From positions 62,001-126,000 of the forward strand of contig CAMFII010000003.1 of NCBI GenBank assembly GCA_945952585.1: a DNA stretch of 64,000 nt, in the 5' to 3' direction. The notes under the pieces are model-generated. The model saw only the letters and a program-made list of their open reading frames with translations, ran no database searches and had not been told where the DNA came from. Shown piece by piece: positions 63,501 to 64,000 of this stretch. This stretch comes from an uncultured Rhodobacter sp. Lineage in GTDB: Bacteria > Pseudomonadota > Alphaproteobacteria > Rhodobacterales > Rhodobacteraceae. Within the stretch, counting starts at the first letter, position 1; each line of letters opens with the position of its first letter. A program made the translations under genes and the position numbers.

Positions 63501-64000
63501 GCCCCCGACGAACTTGCGGAATGCCTCGGCGCGATGGCTGATTTTGTTCTTCTCCCAGCGATCAATTTCTCCGAATGTCTGGTCAAAGCCATCTGGCTGA
63601 AAGATCGGATCAAAGCCGTGACCCTGGTCCCCGCGCATTGGCCATACGATTTGGCCGCCAATTTGTCCTTGAAAAACAGCATCATAGCCGTCGGGCCAAG
63701 CAAGAACGAGCGTACAGACGAACCGCGCGGTCCAAGGTTTCGGCGCTCGCTTCGAAAGAAGCTCCTCATGTACGCGGGTCATCGCCATGACGAAGTCTCG
63801 CCCATTTGGCGTCTCGGCCCAATCTGCTGTCCAAACGCCGGGAGCACCACCGAGGGCATCGACCTCAAGCCCGCTGTCGTCGGCCAGCGCTGGAAGCCCC
63901 GCGGCAGATGCAGCCGCGTGGGCCTTGATCCTGGCGTTTCCGACAAAGGTCGATTCCGTCTCCGCCGGTTCCGGAAGACCCAATTCCCCGGCAGAGATCA
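63489..64000 (-). CDS. rdgB: Non-canonical purine NTP pyrophosphatase RdgB/HAM1 (5' end outside window)
   Basis: Hydrolyses ITP, dITP and XTP to keep deaminated purines out of nucleic acids. The N-terminal ~30 residues are beyond the right edge; the visible part reads ISAGELGLPEP, then FVGNARIKAHAAASAAGLPALADDSGLEVDAL, GVWTADWA and a C-terminal GFDPIFQPDG and SHRAEAFRK, all RdgB landmarks. The stop overlaps hemW by GTGA. Its C-terminal GGCFT is the translation of parS site 3. Confidence 0.93.
   Translation of the reverse strand, partial: ISAGELGLPEPAETESTFVGNARIKAHAAASAAGLPALADDSGLEVDALGGAPGVWTADWAETPNGRDFVMAMTRVHEELLSKRAPKPWTARFVCTLVLAWPDGYDAVFQGQIGGQIVWPMRGDQGHGFDPIFQPDGFDQTFGEIDRWEKNKISHRAEAFRKFVGGCFT

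Noticed and set aside
1-64000. CRISPR arrays, insertion sequences, prophage, integrases, toxin-antitoxin pairs, antiphage systems
   Set aside because: No direct-repeat arrays, transposase or integrase motifs, or defence-gene signatures were seen. AddAB, Smr and EVE genes here are in housekeeping contexts.

Overview
The window is a contiguous, gene-dense stretch of high-GC chromosome. Its gene families and gene order point to an alphaproteobacterium of the Rhodobacterales (Rhodobacter/Paracoccus-like). The markers are: a RegB-SenC-RegA-HvrA cluster close to ahcY; a PAS-only DivL-like protein ahead of tsaE-amgK-murU-addB-addA-trxA; the hemD-mic60-hemY block; and the maf-aroE-coaE-dnaQ // hemJ-rho-mnmE-mnmG-rsmG-parA-parB arrangement that flanks the replication origin in this class. 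I see no insertion sequences, prophage, CRISPR array or rRNA, and one tRNA, Thr(CGT).

Layout. 0.1-6.4 kb: a surface-glycan operon, with galU, two glycosyltransferases (GT4-type and GT2-type), a core-2/I-branching-type transferase with a long extra C-terminus, and a NodH-like sulfotransferase. 6.4-11.2 kb, minus strand: rnd-kdsD-lptC-lptA-lptB followed by hpf-ptsN, i.e. Kdo precursor supply, LPS export, ribosome hibernation and PTS-Ntr. 11.3-13.9 kb: a two-module glycosyltransferase with TPR-like C-terminus. 14.0-19.4 kb: an AraC regulator and an iron-uptake operon efeU-efeO-efeB-efeM ending in a clear terminator. 19.5-23.1 kb, minus strand: tRNA-Thr, hemY, a mitofilin/Mic60 homologue and hemD. 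23.1-26.3 kb: tsaD-gpsA-YciI-EVE and a small membrane protein. 26.4-28.4 kb, minus: a DUF2853 protein and ahcY. 28.6-33.4 kb: HD hydrolase, LysR regulator, H-NS/HvrA-like protein and the RegA/SenC/RegB redox system. 33.5-43.9 kb: divL-like PAS gene, tsaE, amgK-murU (murein sugar recycling), addBA (double-strand break repair) and trxA. 44.0-47.1 kb: hslV, a DUF2157 membrane protein and hslU. 47.1-51.8 kb: lipoprotein hydrolase, then smr, mltA and a Tim44-like gene on the minus strand, then fxsA and secB.

51.7-64 kb looks like the chromosome origin region. Genes left of about 54.5 kb (maf-aroE-coaE-dnaQ) read leftward and genes right of about 54.9 kb (hemJ, rho, mnmE, mnmG, rsmG, parA, parB) read rightward. 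The 401-bp gap between them holds a perfect DnaA box, several degenerate ones and the most AT-rich run I noticed. Three near-perfect parS sites lie 3.5-9 kb to the right. Two of them place the GTG of the parS core exactly where a start codon is expected, for mnmG and for hemW.

Most content is conserved core genome. I did not find a clearly new multi-gene system. The items most worth following are the predicted oriC with its parS/start-codon overlaps, the kinase-less DivL-like protein, the sulfated-glycan operon, the two-module glycosyltransferase, the four-gene Efe operon, and a 48-codon small ORF with a good ribosome-binding site at 29.2-29.3 kb. Start sites were chosen from ribosome-binding sites, overlaps and family N-termini; alternatives are stated where real.
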